DNA from: Arthrobacter gengyunqii
GTDB taxonomy: Bacteria > Actinomycetota > Actinomycetes > Actinomycetales > Micrococcaceae
Length of the DNA stretch: 64,000 nucleotides
Assembly (NCBI RefSeq): GCF_023022985.1
Contig: NZ_CP095461.1
Coordinates: forward strand, 1,178,001-1,242,000
Direction: 5' to 3'
In this document: piece after piece, positions 1-8,122 of the stretch
Layout of the letters: every line of letters starts with the position of its first letter
Position numbering within the stretch: the stretch's first letter is position 1
The notes under the pieces: generated by a model
What the model was told of the DNA's origin: nothing
Seen by the model: only the letters and a program-made list of their open reading frames with translations
Databases searched by the model: none
Program-made: the position numbers and the translations under genes

Positions 1-1260
1 TGGCAGACGGTGTGGCTGGAATCGGTGCCGCGGACAAGCATCTCGCAGCTGGTTCTGGTGCCGGATCTGGAATCCGTCTCGGTGACTGTGCTGCTGGACG
101 CGGAGAACGACGACGGCGGCGACCTGTCAGCGGCGATCACAATGTCCGACGGCGGGCGCACTGTGGCGGCCGCCGTCGTCGTGCCCGGGGAAGCCGTGAA
201 GATTCCGGTGCCGGACCCGCACCTGTGGACCCCTGAGGACCCGTTTCTCTACGACGTGGAGGTGCGGCTGGTGTCCGGCGGCCGGGAGATCGACAGTGTC
301 CGCAGCTATACCGGGCTGCGGACCTTCGGAACGGGACCGGATGAATCCGGTCATACCCGGCTCCTGCTCAACGGCACACCGTACTTCCACGCCGGATTGC
401 TGGACCAGGGGTACTGGCCGGACGGGCTGTACACGGCGCCGTCGGATGCCGCTCTGGTTTATGACATCCAGACCGCCAAGGATCTGGGCTTCACGATGCT
501 GCGCAAGCACATCAAGGTGGAACCGCTGCGGTGGTATTACCACTGCGACCGGCTCGGCATGCTGGTGTGGCAGGACCTGGTCAGCGGCGGCCGCACCTAC
601 CGGCACTCGGTGGTGACCGCCCCTGCCGTGGGCGTACCGCACCGTGCTGACAGCGACTATGCCGCCTTTGGGCGCGCTGATGAATCGGGCCGGACGGCGT
701 TCCTGGCTGAGCTCCGCGGCACCGTTGACCTGCTGCGCAACAGTACCTCGCTGGCAGTGTGGGTTCCCTTCAATGAAGGCTGGGGCCAGTTTGACGCGAA
801 CGCCGTCACCGACCAGGTGCGGTCATTGGATGCGACCCGAAGCATCGACCATGCCAGCGGCTGGCATGACCAGGGCGGGGGAGACCTCAAGAGCGTGCAC
901 GTGTACTTCGTTCCTTTTGTGCTCCGGAAGGGCTGGCTGCGGGACGGGCGCGCCGTCGTCCTGTCCGAGTACGGCGGCTACAGTTTGCGCATTCCGGGCC
1001 ACACCTTCAACGAGAAGGAGTTCGGTTACCGCAAATTCAAGACACCGGACGCGCTGCGCCGGGCCTGGATCAAGCTGCACCGTCAGCAGATCGAGCCGGC
1101 GGTGGCTCAGGGCCTCGCTGCGACCGTGTACACGCAGTTGACCGATGTGGAGGACGAAGTGAACGGGCTGCTCACCTACGACCGTCGTGTGGTGAAGATC
1201 GACGCCGACACGGTGCGGGAGACCAATGCCCGGCTGGCCCGTGCGGCGTCGCGTTCCTGA
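1..1260 (+). CDS. Glycoside hydrolase family 2 protein (C-terminal part, 5' end outside window)
   Basis: The reading frame is open from base 1, so the gene starts upstream; about 419 C-terminal residues are visible. The opening residues WQTVWLESVP match the end of the GH2 jelly-roll sugar-binding domain. An Ig-like segment follows (about residues 15-110), then a TIM barrel. Within the barrel, PFNEGWG carries the likely acid/base Glu and VLSEYGG the likely nucleophile Glu, so the enzyme looks catalytically intact. GH2 enzymes hydrolyse beta-galactosides, beta-glucuronides or beta-mannosides; the substrate cannot be read from this fragment. No signal peptide can be judged. The gene is convergent with the next one, with only 5 bp between stops. 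Confidence 0.88.
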   Translation, partial: WQTVWLESVPRTSISQLVLVPDLESVSVTVLLDAENDDGGDLSAAITMSDGGRTVAAAVVVPGEAVKIPVPDPHLWTPEDPFLYDVEVRLVSGGREIDSVRSYTGLRTFGTGPDESGHTRLLLNGTPYFHAGLLDQGYWPDGLYTAPSDAALVYDIQTAKDLGFTMLRKHIKVEPLRWYYHCDRLGMLVWQDLVSGGRTYRHSVVTAPAVGVPHRADSDYAAFGRADESGRTAFLAELRGTVDLLRNSTSLAVWVPFNEGWGQFDANAVTDQVRSLDATRSIDHASGWHDQGGGDLKSVHVYFVPFVLRKGWLRDGRAVVLSEYGGYSLRIPGHTFNEKEFGYRKFKTPDALRRAWIKLHRQQIEPAVAQGLAATVYTQLTDVEDEVNGLLTYDRRVVKIDADTVRETNARLARAASRS

Positions 1261-1265
1261 TCGTT

Positions 1266-2243
1266 TCAGCCGCGCCGCCCTTGCTTGGGCAGCCCTGCGG
1301 TCAGCAGCATCCTTACCAGCCCGTCCGGATCGCTCTTAGCCTTGTGGATGTCTGACCAGCTCCAGCGGACAAAGCCAACGCCGGTGGCCCGGATCGCATC
1401 TTCCCGCCGTTTCTCGAGGATGAGGGTTTCCCGGGAAGCTGTGCCCACCTGTCGGGTGGCGCCGGGGCTTCGGCCGGCGGTCACGGGGCCGTACTTCACC
1501 GCTCCGTCAAACTCACCGACCAACGCGTAGTCCTTCCAGAAAAAGTCGGTTCTTCCCAGGAATTGTCCGCCCGTAGACCTGAACTCATACTGGAGCTCGG
1601 GCTTCGGAAACCCGTGCAGATACAGAACGGCACGTGAGTAGGATTCACCTGGGGATTCCGAACGGCCATCGGCGAAGGAGATCACCCTCCTCGCCCTGGT
1701 GCGCTTGGCTTCGTCCGGGAGCTTTCCGCTGAGGATCAGCAGGCCATCCTTCTCCAGCGCGGGAAGGCTTCGGGCCGCATCGGGACGCAGCACGTGGTCC
1801 ATGGCAGGAACGGCACGCTCGAAGGGAAGGCGGGCCGCCATGTCGAGGACTGTTTGGGCGCGTGAAGTTAGGGTCAGGCCGTGCCGTGTCGTCGCCGGCT
1901 CGAGTAACGTTCGCGGAGTCCAGCAGAGGTTGCCCCGGCGCCTTCCATGCGAAGAACCCGGTGCCAGCAGCAGGACCTCAGAGGTCCTGCCAATGACAGG
2001 CAAGCCCCAGATGACGGCAGCGGATTGCTGTATCAGTATCCTTGGCGCTTGTCCTTGATCCACAGCAGCGGTAATCACGGCCCGGTCCCGGTCCCACTGC
2101 GGCATTTTTTCCCACTGCGAAGCTTCGACATAGACCCCCGCCCGCACCCGGACCAGTTCGCCTGCCCGACACCTCCGGGCCAGGGATCGTCTGCCGGAGC
2201 CGTCGCGGTCGGCGTCGGCTGCATAAAGAAACTCCGGATCCAT
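1266..2243 (-). CDS. AbiEi-like winged-helix protein with C-terminal DUF559/Vsr-like endonuclease fold
   Basis: A 325-residue protein. Residues about 15-45 (LARRCRAGELVRVRAGVYV) resemble the N-terminal winged-helix of AbiEi-type antitoxin/transcriptional regulator proteins. The C-terminal third has VGEFDGAVKYG followed by EKRREDAIRATG and FVRWSWSDI, the usual core of DUF559/Vsr-like PD-(D/E)xK folds. This two-part architecture is common in Actinobacteria and its function is not established. No AbiEii-like nucleotidyltransferase toxin partner lies next to it, so a toxin-antitoxin label is not supported. The start is the ATG at 2243, which sits inside an inverted repeat (2236-2260). Defence or DNA repair is speculation. 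Confidence 0.7.
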   Translation of the reverse strand: MDPEFLYAADADRDGSGRRSLARRCRAGELVRVRAGVYVEASQWEKMPQWDRDRAVITAAVDQGQAPRILIQQSAAVIWGLPVIGRTSEVLLLAPGSSHGRRRGNLCWTPRTLLEPATTRHGLTLTSRAQTVLDMAARLPFERAVPAMDHVLRPDAARSLPALEKDGLLILSGKLPDEAKRTRARRVISFADGRSESPGESYSRAVLYLHGFPKPELQYEFRSTGGQFLGRTDFFWKDYALVGEFDGAVKYGPVTAGRSPGATRQVGTASRETLILEKRREDAIRATGVGFVRWSWSDIHKAKSDPDGLVRMLLTAGLPKQGRRG

Positions 2244-2260
2244 GAGACAAGCGTGGATCC
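2236..2260 (-). promoter_or_regulatory. Inverted repeat over the AbiEi-like start codon
   Basis: GGATCCA (2236-2242) and TGGATCC (2254-2260) form a perfect 7-bp inverted repeat with an 11-bp spacer, overlapping the start codon of the minus-strand gene. Known AbiEi antitoxins repress their own promoters through inverted repeats; an autoregulatory operator here is an inference. Confidence 0.35.
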
Positions 2261-2320
2261 TGGGCTTGCTTCACTAGATGAACCGGGAGCGATCTGTGGA
2301 TAAACATCCCGCCCGGGGGA

Positions 2321-2710
2321 AGACCGCCACTTTGGGCAGGCGCATCCGGATTGGGATTCTGCTGCCGGTGCGGACCGGCAGTGATTTCCCGAAAGGTGCG
2401 CGGATGCCCAAAGAGGCAGCGGTTCAGGGGTCCAGTCCGCCCAAAAGGTTGCTCGGATGCCCAAAGCGGCAGCGGATCAGGGGCACGGCCCGCGCAAAGG
2501 GCGCCCGGATGCCCAAAGCGGCAGCATTTTCCCAACTGGTTCCGCCGCCAGCGGGAAAGACCGCCACTTTGGGCAGGCGCATCCGGATTGGGATTCTGCT
2601 GCCGGTGCGGACCGGCAGTGATTTCCCGAAAGGTGCGCGGATGCCCAAAGAGGCAGCGGATCAGGGGTCCGGCCCGCCCGAAAGGTGCGCGGATGCCCAA
2701 ACCAGCAGGA
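2321..2710. repeat. Cluster of REP-like intergenic repeats with a 102-bp direct duplication
   Basis: The 482-bp gap between two minus-strand genes has no credible gene. Bases 2321-2422 recur identically at 2558-2659 (offset 237). The core GGATGCCCAAA occurs five times (near 2402, 2455, 2508, 2639 and 2691), mostly followed by GNGGCAGC. The opposite orientation, CTTTGGGCAGGCGCATCC, begins each long copy, so forward and reverse cores can form stem-loops. This is the structure expected of REP/BIME-type elements. Confidence 0.75.
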
Positions 2711-2725
2711 CTCCCGGAAGCCGAG

Positions 2726-3376
2726 CTAGATTTCGACGAGACCCTTGGCCGTGTTGAATGTGACAGACATGATGCCGGGAGTTCCCTTGGGGGAAATCCA
2801 CGTGACGCCCACGTTCTCCAGCGGTTCCTCAGCGGGCGTGCCCAGCCACTGGGCCACACGGTCAGCGGAGCCGGCAATGGTCAGCGAGTCCAGCTTCACG
2901 GCACCGGGCATGCCGGGCAGGGCCGCTGACGGATGCAGTGCATCGGTTCCGTCATCCCAGCGCAGCATGTACGGCACCTGAGGGTCGGCGATCAGGCCGT
3001 TGATGCCGATCTGCTGCCAGGTCAGTTCCTGGCCGTCCGGAAACTTCCGGTTGCCCGGAACGGAGAGCCGTCCGAGCCGTTCTTCGAAGGGGGCGAGATC
3101 ATCCACGGCCACGCACCAGCCCATCCAGCCGCCGCCGCACTCCGAGCGCTGGCGCACTGCCTGGCCGAAGGGGGCCTTGTCTGAGGCCGGGTGGTTCAGG
3201 GCTTCCACCACCTCGACGTACTGGTGGTTGGCCAGGGGCAGAATCATGTTGCGCGTTCCAAAACGCGGGTGCACACCGCCCTTGACGAAGTCCGCTCCCA
3301 AGGCGGCAGCGATCCTCTCAGTTGTGGCCAAAAGACCGTCGGATTCACTGGCATAAGAAACATGGTCCAAACGCAT
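2726..3376 (-). CDS. VOC / glyoxalase-like domain protein
   Basis: A 216-residue protein. It begins MRLDHVSYAS, typical of the first beta strand of a vicinal-oxygen-chelate domain, and continues with FGTRNMILPL and YVEVVEAL, where glyoxalase-like proteins (Glyoxalase_3 type) carry a metal-ligand Glu. A second half (about residues 90-215) completes the two-module fold. The substrate is unknown. The gene is read away from the metY riboswitch; its ATG is 183 bp from the start of that aptamer, leaving room for a divergent promoter. Confidence 0.7.
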   Translation of the reverse strand: MRLDHVSYASESDGLLATTERIAAALGADFVKGGVHPRFGTRNMILPLANHQYVEVVEALNHPASDKAPFGQAVRQRSECGGGWMGWCVAVDDLAPFEERLGRLSVPGNRKFPDGQELTWQQIGINGLIADPQVPYMLRWDDGTDALHPSAALPGMPGAVKLDSLTIAGSADRVAQWLGTPAEEPLENVGVTWISPKGTPGIMSVTFNTAKGLVEI

Positions 3377-3558
3377 GCGGCCCAGTTTGGCACGTTGTGA
3401 CGTGGCTCTCGACTAAGGACGTCCTAAGTTGGAATAATCGGGCATTCCGGCTCTGCCGGCTGGCCCCCGGCACGGACCCCCGGCAGCAACCGACATCGCG
3501 GGAAATGATCCGTCACAGACCTTGCAGGCACCGGGGTTATCCGTTTTCATAGGGGATA

Positions 3559-3674
3559 GGTCATGAGTGCCAGCAGATAGCCCCGGCTTGCTGGCCGGCA
3601 ACCCTCCAACCGCGGTGGGGTGCCCCGGGTGAAGACCTGGCCCTGCGTCACCGGATGCAGGGCAAGCGCGGGTC
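3559..3674 (+). promoter_or_regulatory. SAM-IV riboswitch aptamer
   Basis: The leader of metY carries the conserved SAM-IV landmarks in order: GGTCATGAGTGCCAGC (P1 5' strand and core), CCCCGGCTTGCTGGCCGG, CAACCCTCCAACCGCGGTGG, GGGTGCCCCGGGTGAAGACC closing P1, an extra hairpin CCCTGC...GCAGGG (3641-3662), and the pseudoknot tail GGCAAGCGCGGGTC. SAM-IV RNAs are known mainly from Actinobacteria upstream of sulfur-metabolism genes, and this one matches that placement. High S-adenosylmethionine should turn off metY and, by linkage, metX. Confidence 0.93.
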
Positions 3675-3718
3675 ACACGTGGCTGTCGGTTATTTCCGGC
3701 CAGAAGTCTCGGTGCGGC

Positions 3719-3734
3719 CCCTTGGTCAAGGGAG
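3719..3734 (+). promoter_or_regulatory. Hairpin covering the metY ribosome binding site
   Basis: CCCTT (3719-3723), a GGTC loop and AAGGG (3728-3732) form a short stem whose 3' arm is the AAGGGAG Shine-Dalgarno, 7 bases before the metY ATG. No T-rich intrinsic terminator lies between the aptamer and the gene, so the riboswitch probably controls translation. This is inference from sequence only. Confidence 0.5.
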
Positions 3735-3741
3735 CTAAGCA

Positions 3742-5058
3742 ATGTCAGGAAACTGGTCCTTCGAAACCCGTTCTATCCATGCCGGCCAGGAGCCCGACGC
3801 CGTGACCGGCGCCCGCGCCCTGCCCATTTATCAGACCTCATCCTTCGTCTTTCCCAGCGCCGAAGCAGCAGCCAACCGGTTTGCGCTGGCGGAGTTGGCG
3901 CCGATCTATACGCGCATCGGCAATCCCACCCAGGAAGCGGTGGAAAACCGGATCGCCTCCCTTGAGGGCGGACTCGGTGCTCTAATGCTTGCCTCCGGCC
4001 AAGCCGCGGAAACCTTCGCGATCCTGAACGTGGCCGAGGCCGGCGACCACATCGTGGCCAGCCCCAGCCTCTACGGCGGCACCTACAACCTGTTCAAGCA
4101 CACGCTCAAGAAGTTCGGCATCACCACAACCTTTGTGTCCGATCCGGACAACCTGGATCAGTGGCGCGCAGCTGTGCAGCCCAACACCAAGGCGTTCTTC
4201 GGCGAGGTGGTCTCGAACCCGCGCCAGGACGTGCTGGACATCGAGGGCATTAGCGCGGTGGCCCATGAGGCAGGCGTACCGCTCATCGTGGACAACACGC
4301 TGTCCACCCCGTACCTGATCCGGCCCATCGAGTGGGGCGCGGACATCGTGGTGCACTCGGCCACCAAGTATCTGGGCGGGCACGGCACGTCCATTGCCGG
4401 CGTCATCGTGGATTCGGGCAACTTCGACTTCGGCGCCGACCCGGAGAAATTCCCCGGCTTCAACACTCCCGACGAGAGCTACAACGGGCTGGTTTACGCC
4501 CGAGACCTGGGCGCCGACGGGATCCTGGGTGCCAACCTCGCATACATCCTCAAAGCCCGGGTCCAGCTGCTGCGCGACCTCGGCTCCTCCGTGTCGCCGT
4601 TCAATGCGTTCCTGATTGCCCAGGGCGTGGAAACCCTGAGCCTGCGGATGGAACGGCACGTGAGCAACGCCGTCGCGGTGGCCAACTGGCTGGAAGGGCA
4701 CGACGACGTCGTCTCCGTCGCCTATGCGGGGTTGGAATCCAGCCCGTGGTTCAAGCGCGGCCGCAAGTACGGGCCGCGCGGCACCGGCGCCATTGTCTCC
4801 TTCGAGATCAACGGCGGCATCGATGCCGGCAAGCGCTTCGTTGATGCCCTGGACCTGCACTCCCACGTGGCGAACGTGGGTGACGTGCGCTCCCTGGTCA
4901 TCCATCCGGCGTCGACCACGCACAGCCAGCTGGGAGCCGAGGCGCAGCTGGCGGCCGGGGTCAGCCCCGGGCTGGTCCGGCTCTCCGTGGGTATCGAACA
5001 CATTGATGACATCATTGCGGACCTCGACGCCGGGTTCCGGGCAGCCAAGGGAGCGTAG
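3742..5058 (+). CDS. metY: O-acetylhomoserine aminocarboxypropyltransferase (sulfhydrylase)
   Basis: A 438-residue PLP enzyme of the Cys/Met metabolism family, full length for MetY. It catalyses O-acetylhomoserine + sulfide to homocysteine + acetate. Visible features are SIHAGQEPD near the N terminus, YTRIGNPT (about 57-63), the PLP-contacting Asp in VDNTLSTP (D184) and the Schiff-base Lys in HSATKYLGGHG (K209). The ATG at 3742 follows AAGGGAG. The gene lies under a SAM-IV riboswitch and 8 bp before metX, so it forms a methionine operon using direct sulfhydrylation; the same family can also act on cystathionine-type substrates. Confidence 0.95.
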   Translation: MSGNWSFETRSIHAGQEPDAVTGARALPIYQTSSFVFPSAEAAANRFALAELAPIYTRIGNPTQEAVENRIASLEGGLGALMLASGQAAETFAILNVAEAGDHIVASPSLYGGTYNLFKHTLKKFGITTTFVSDPDNLDQWRAAVQPNTKAFFGEVVSNPRQDVLDIEGISAVAHEAGVPLIVDNTLSTPYLIRPIEWGADIVVHSATKYLGGHGTSIAGVIVDSGNFDFGADPEKFPGFNTPDESYNGLVYARDLGADGILGANLAYILKARVQLLRDLGSSVSPFNAFLIAQGVETLSLRMERHVSNAVAVANWLEGHDDVVSVAYAGLESSPWFKRGRKYGPRGTGAIVSFEINGGIDAGKRFVDALDLHSHVANVGDVRSLVIHPASTTHSQLGAEAQLAAGVSPGLVRLSVGIEHIDDIIADLDAGFRAAKGA

Positions 5059-5066
5059 CGGCCAGC

Positions 5067-6242
5067 GTGACAGTTCCTTTTGCCTCAAGCGTTGCCGTGA
5101 CCGCTTACGGCCGTCCCCAGGCCCAGCCTGCGCCCCAGCACTCCGTCCCTTCCCGGGACGGAGTGCTGCGGCACGCCCGGATCGGCAGCCTCGACCTGGA
5201 AACCGGCGGGCACCTGCCCGACGTTTCCCTTGCCTATGAAGCGTGGGGGACGCTCAACGAGGACGCCACCAACGCCGTCCTGGTGGCGCATGCCCTCACC
5301 GGCAGCACGCATGTGGCCCGGGGGAGCAGCGAAGAGGACGGCTGGTGGGACGCCCTGGTGGGTCCGGGCAAGACGGTGGACACCGATCGGTTCTTTGTCG
5401 TGGCGGTCAACATGCTCGGCGGCTGCTATGGATCCACCGGCCCCTCGTCTTTGGATGTGCAGGGCCGGCCGTGGGGATCAAGATTCCCGTTTGTGACCAT
5501 CCGCGACTCGGTCCGGGCTGAAGCCCGGCTGGCTGATCTGCTGGGAATCCAAGCCTGGCACACCGTGCTGGGCGGGTCTCTGGGCGGTGCGCGGGCGCTG
5601 GAATGGGCCGTCACCGAGCCCGGCCGGGTGAACCGCTGCGCGGTCATTGCCTGCACGGCGGCCAGCTCCGCAGAACAGATAGCGTTTGGCCAGGCGCAGC
5701 TGGATGCGATCCGCCTGGACCCGGACTTCAACGGTGGCGACTATTACAACGGCAGGGCGCCGGTGGCCGGACTGGGCCTGGCCCGCCGGATTGCACACAT
5801 CACGTACCGCTCCGAAGCGGAATTGGAATACCGCTTCGGACGTCAGCCGCAGGCGCAGGAGGAGCCGCTGGGGTCGGTGCTGCCAGGGGCGCGGGGGCGC
5901 TATGCGGTGGAGAGCTATCTGGACCATCAGGGCCGGAAGCTGGCCGGGCGGTTCGACGCGAACAGCTACCTGCTGCTGACCGAGGCTCTGATGAGCCACG
6001 ACGTGGCCCGCGGGCGCGGAACGGTGCGGCAGGCACTGGCGGATGTGGACGCCGAATTCTTCATCGCCGCCGTGGATTCGGACCGGCTCTACCTTCCCCA
6101 GCAGTCCAGCGATCTGGCCGCGGCGTTGCCCCGGACGACCGATGTGCACATGATCAGCGCCCCGATCGGCCACGACGGCTTCCTCACCGACGTTGAACAG
6201 ATCGGCGTGCCGCTGCGGGAACGGTTCTTCGGGGAACCCTAG
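5067..6242 (+). CDS. metX: Homoserine O-acetyltransferase
   Basis: A 391-residue alpha/beta hydrolase-fold acyltransferase that makes O-acetylhomoserine from homoserine and acetyl-CoA, the substrate of MetY just upstream. Seen here are LTGSTHVARG, the substrate-tunnel region NMLGGCYGSTGPSS, the nucleophile elbow GGSLGGARALEW (S171), the acid Asp in AVDSDRLYLP and the His in IGHDGFL. The start is GTG at 5067; the first 25 residues are variable in the family. With metY 8 bp upstream, it shares the riboswitch-controlled transcript. Confidence 0.95.
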   Translation: MTVPFASSVAVTAYGRPQAQPAPQHSVPSRDGVLRHARIGSLDLETGGHLPDVSLAYEAWGTLNEDATNAVLVAHALTGSTHVARGSSEEDGWWDALVGPGKTVDTDRFFVVAVNMLGGCYGSTGPSSLDVQGRPWGSRFPFVTIRDSVRAEARLADLLGIQAWHTVLGGSLGGARALEWAVTEPGRVNRCAVIACTAASSAEQIAFGQAQLDAIRLDPDFNGGDYYNGRAPVAGLGLARRIAHITYRSEAELEYRFGRQPQAQEEPLGSVLPGARGRYAVESYLDHQGRKLAGRFDANSYLLLTEALMSHDVARGRGTVRQALADVDAEFFIAAVDSDRLYLPQQSSDLAAALPRTTDVHMISAPIGHDGFLTDVEQIGVPLRERFFGEP

Positions 6243-6300
6243 CCGGACGGCGGACGCCCTACCCTTGCGAAGACTGCCGGAACGTGGCAGAAACAAACGC

Positions 6301-6741
6301 ATGGGTGATTCGATTCGTGTGGCTGCACAGGCACAGTGTTCCCCGGCGCAGCTTTGGCACACGCTCGTGGACAACCGGGCTGCGTGGTGGCCGGAAATGG
6401 AGTTCACCGCCAGCCCCGGGTCGCCGTTGGCGGAACGGGCAGCCGGCGGCGACGGCGGGGGCCAGCAGCGTGCCTCGGGCACCGTGCTGGCGGTGGCGCG
6501 GGACCGGCTGCTGTCCTTCCGGTGGACCATGCCCGAGTGGAATGCGCATACGGTGGTGAGCATTTCTCTGGCTGCCTTGCCGGGACCGGACCCGGAAACG
6601 GACTACACCGACGTCGTCGTCACCGAAAGCGGGCTGGGCGGCCTGGCCGAGGGCGCCGACGTGGCCCGCACCCACACTGAGGAATGGGCGGACCATTTGG
6701 CGAGCCTGATTTCGCTGGCCGAAAACGCTTCCCATGCCTGA
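6301..6741 (+). CDS. SRPBCC / AHSA1-like domain protein
   Basis: 146 residues from the ATG at 6301. The frame is open further upstream, but an earlier start would overlap metX in another frame. VAAQAQCSPAQLWHTLVD and the AAWWPEMEF segment look like the start of an SRPBCC (START-like) helix-grip domain. SGTVLAVARDRLLSFRW and the C-terminal helix EEWADHLASLISLAE fit the AHSA1 subgroup. These proteins bind hydrophobic ligands or act as Hsp90 co-chaperone-like factors; no specific role is visible. It is 58 bp downstream of metX and could be co-transcribed. Confidence 0.65.
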   Translation: MGDSIRVAAQAQCSPAQLWHTLVDNRAAWWPEMEFTASPGSPLAERAAGGDGGGQQRASGTVLAVARDRLLSFRWTMPEWNAHTVVSISLAALPGPDPETDYTDVVVTESGLGGLAEGADVARTHTEEWADHLASLISLAENASHA

Positions 6742-6775
6742 CCAGCCCGCAGAACGGCGGTGCTAGCGTGGCGCC

Positions 6776-7135
6776 ATGACATCCGATGACAGTCTCCAGC
6801 CGCCGGCAGCGTCCGGCGGCGTCAGGCGCCTACTGCAACTTTCAGTGCCGCTCGCCGGCGCGGTTCTCCTGATCGCAGGAATCGTACTCCTGGTGCGTGG
6901 CGCCGGCGTCGGAACCGTGAACTTCGGCTTTGTGGGGTACATCCCGGTGACGGAGGCGGACGGGGTTTTTGACGGGCTGGTGCTTGTCAGCCGCAGCATG
7001 CAGGTGGGCGCACTGCTGGTGCTCGCCGGTGCAGTGGTGCTCGCGTTTTGGGTCGGATTGCAGGCCGGCCGCAGGCATCGTCCTCCGGTAACGCCTGCTT
7101 CAGCAGCGTCCGGCGGCGACGGACAACCTGCCTAA
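6776..7135 (+). CDS. Small membrane protein of unknown function
   Basis: 119 residues with two predicted membrane segments, about residues 22-42 (LSVPLAGAVLLIAGIVLLV) and 78-98 (VGALLVLAGAVVLAFWVGL). A loop of about 35 residues between them is rich in Gly/Val, and the C-terminal tail is basic and then Ala/Ser-rich. I do not recognise a family. It lies 34 bp after the SRPBCC gene and is convergent with the SGNH hydrolase. Confidence 0.6.
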   Translation: MTSDDSLQPPAASGGVRRLLQLSVPLAGAVLLIAGIVLLVRGAGVGTVNFGFVGYIPVTEADGVFDGLVLVSRSMQVGALLVLAGAVVLAFWVGLQAGRRHRPPVTPASAASGGDGQPA

Positions 7136-7157
7136 GCGCTGAGTCGGGAAAGGCCGC

Positions 7158-8048
7158 TTAGCCCGCCGATCCGGGAGGCATGCCCGGACCTCCAAACATG
7201 GGTCCGGCGTCGGGACGTTTGGCCGCGATGCCGTCCCCCGAGGACTGGTGGCGCACCCGCCGCATGACCCACGGCATCAGGTGCTCCCGAGCCCAGGTCA
7301 GGTCCTCGGTGCGGGCGGTCCGCCAATTCTTAGCCAGCATGGGCTTTGGCTCCAGAGGTTCCAGCGTGTGGGGAACGGCGAGAGTCTCCAGCACCATCGC
7401 CGCGATGGTGTGATGGCCCAGCGGCGAGAAATGCAGCCGGTCCGAAGCCCACATCTCCCGGTTGCTCAGCTGGCGCAGCGCCCACATGTCCGCTATCACG
7501 GCGTCGTGCCGGGCTGCAACGGTCCGGAGATTCTCGTTGTAAACCGCCACGCGGCCGCGAACACTGCCGATCACCGGCGTGGCACCAAGATCCGGGCCGG
7601 TGAAGAGCACCACGGTGGCACCGCTGTCGGTGAGCCGGGCGACTGCAGCATCCATCTTTTCTGCAAGTTTGTCGGGATCGCCGCCGGGACGGATGACGTC
7701 ATTGCCGCCGGCGCAGATGGTGATCAGGTCCGGATGCAGTTCCAGCGCCGGCTCCAGCTGTTCCTCAATGATCTTGTTGAGCAGCCGGCCCCGGATGGCC
7801 AGGTTGGCGTAGGCGAAGCCGTCGCGGCTGCGGGCCAGTTCCTCGGCCACCCGATCCGCCCAGCCGCGGTGTCCGCCCGGGCTCTGAGGATCGGGGTCGC
7901 CGATTCCCTCGGTAAAGGAGTCACCAATGGCCACATAACGCGTCCAGGGATGAACCGCGGATTCCCCGCCTGCAGCGGGTTCCGGGGCTGGGGCGGACGT
8001 TCCGGCCGCCGGCGTGGACGAGGTTTCGGGGATCGAAGGAGAAGTCAC
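7158..8048 (-). CDS. SGNH/GDSL-family hydrolase
   Basis: 296 residues. After a Pro/Ala/Ser-rich N-terminal 30 residues without a clear signal peptide, block I is YVAIGDSFTEG (nucleophile Ser about residue 44). Block III is GGNDVIRPG and block V is SDRLHFSPLGHH with the catalytic Asp and His, so the active site is complete. Members are esterases, lipases or carbohydrate acetylesterases. The C-terminal 70 residues (MLAKNWRTARTEDLTWAREH onward) are characteristic of the actinobacterial subgroup. It is divergent from the carboxylesterase-like gene, with about 74 bp of shared upstream region. Confidence 0.85.
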   Translation of the reverse strand: MTSPSIPETSSTPAAGTSAPAPEPAAGGESAVHPWTRYVAIGDSFTEGIGDPDPQSPGGHRGWADRVAEELARSRDGFAYANLAIRGRLLNKIIEEQLEPALELHPDLITICAGGNDVIRPGGDPDKLAEKMDAAVARLTDSGATVVLFTGPDLGATPVIGSVRGRVAVYNENLRTVAARHDAVIADMWALRQLSNREMWASDRLHFSPLGHHTIAAMVLETLAVPHTLEPLEPKPMLAKNWRTARTEDLTWAREHLMPWVMRRVRHQSSGDGIAAKRPDAGPMFGGPGMPPGSAG

Positions 8049-8122
8049 CAGTTCATCCTGTCAAGGAGGGGCCGGGCTACGCGACCGTAGGTTCGCGAAC
8101 CGGTCGTGCCAGAATGATTATC

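Noticed and set aside
1266..2243. Type IV toxin-antitoxin module
   Set aside because: Only an AbiEi-like N terminus is present. The neighbouring genes are a GH2 enzyme and a glyoxalase-like protein, with no AbiEii nucleotidyltransferase.
3416..3425. AGGACGTCCT palindrome upstream of the SAM-IV riboswitch
   Set aside because: A perfect 10-mer between two divergent genes, but too short and without further repeats to claim as an operator.
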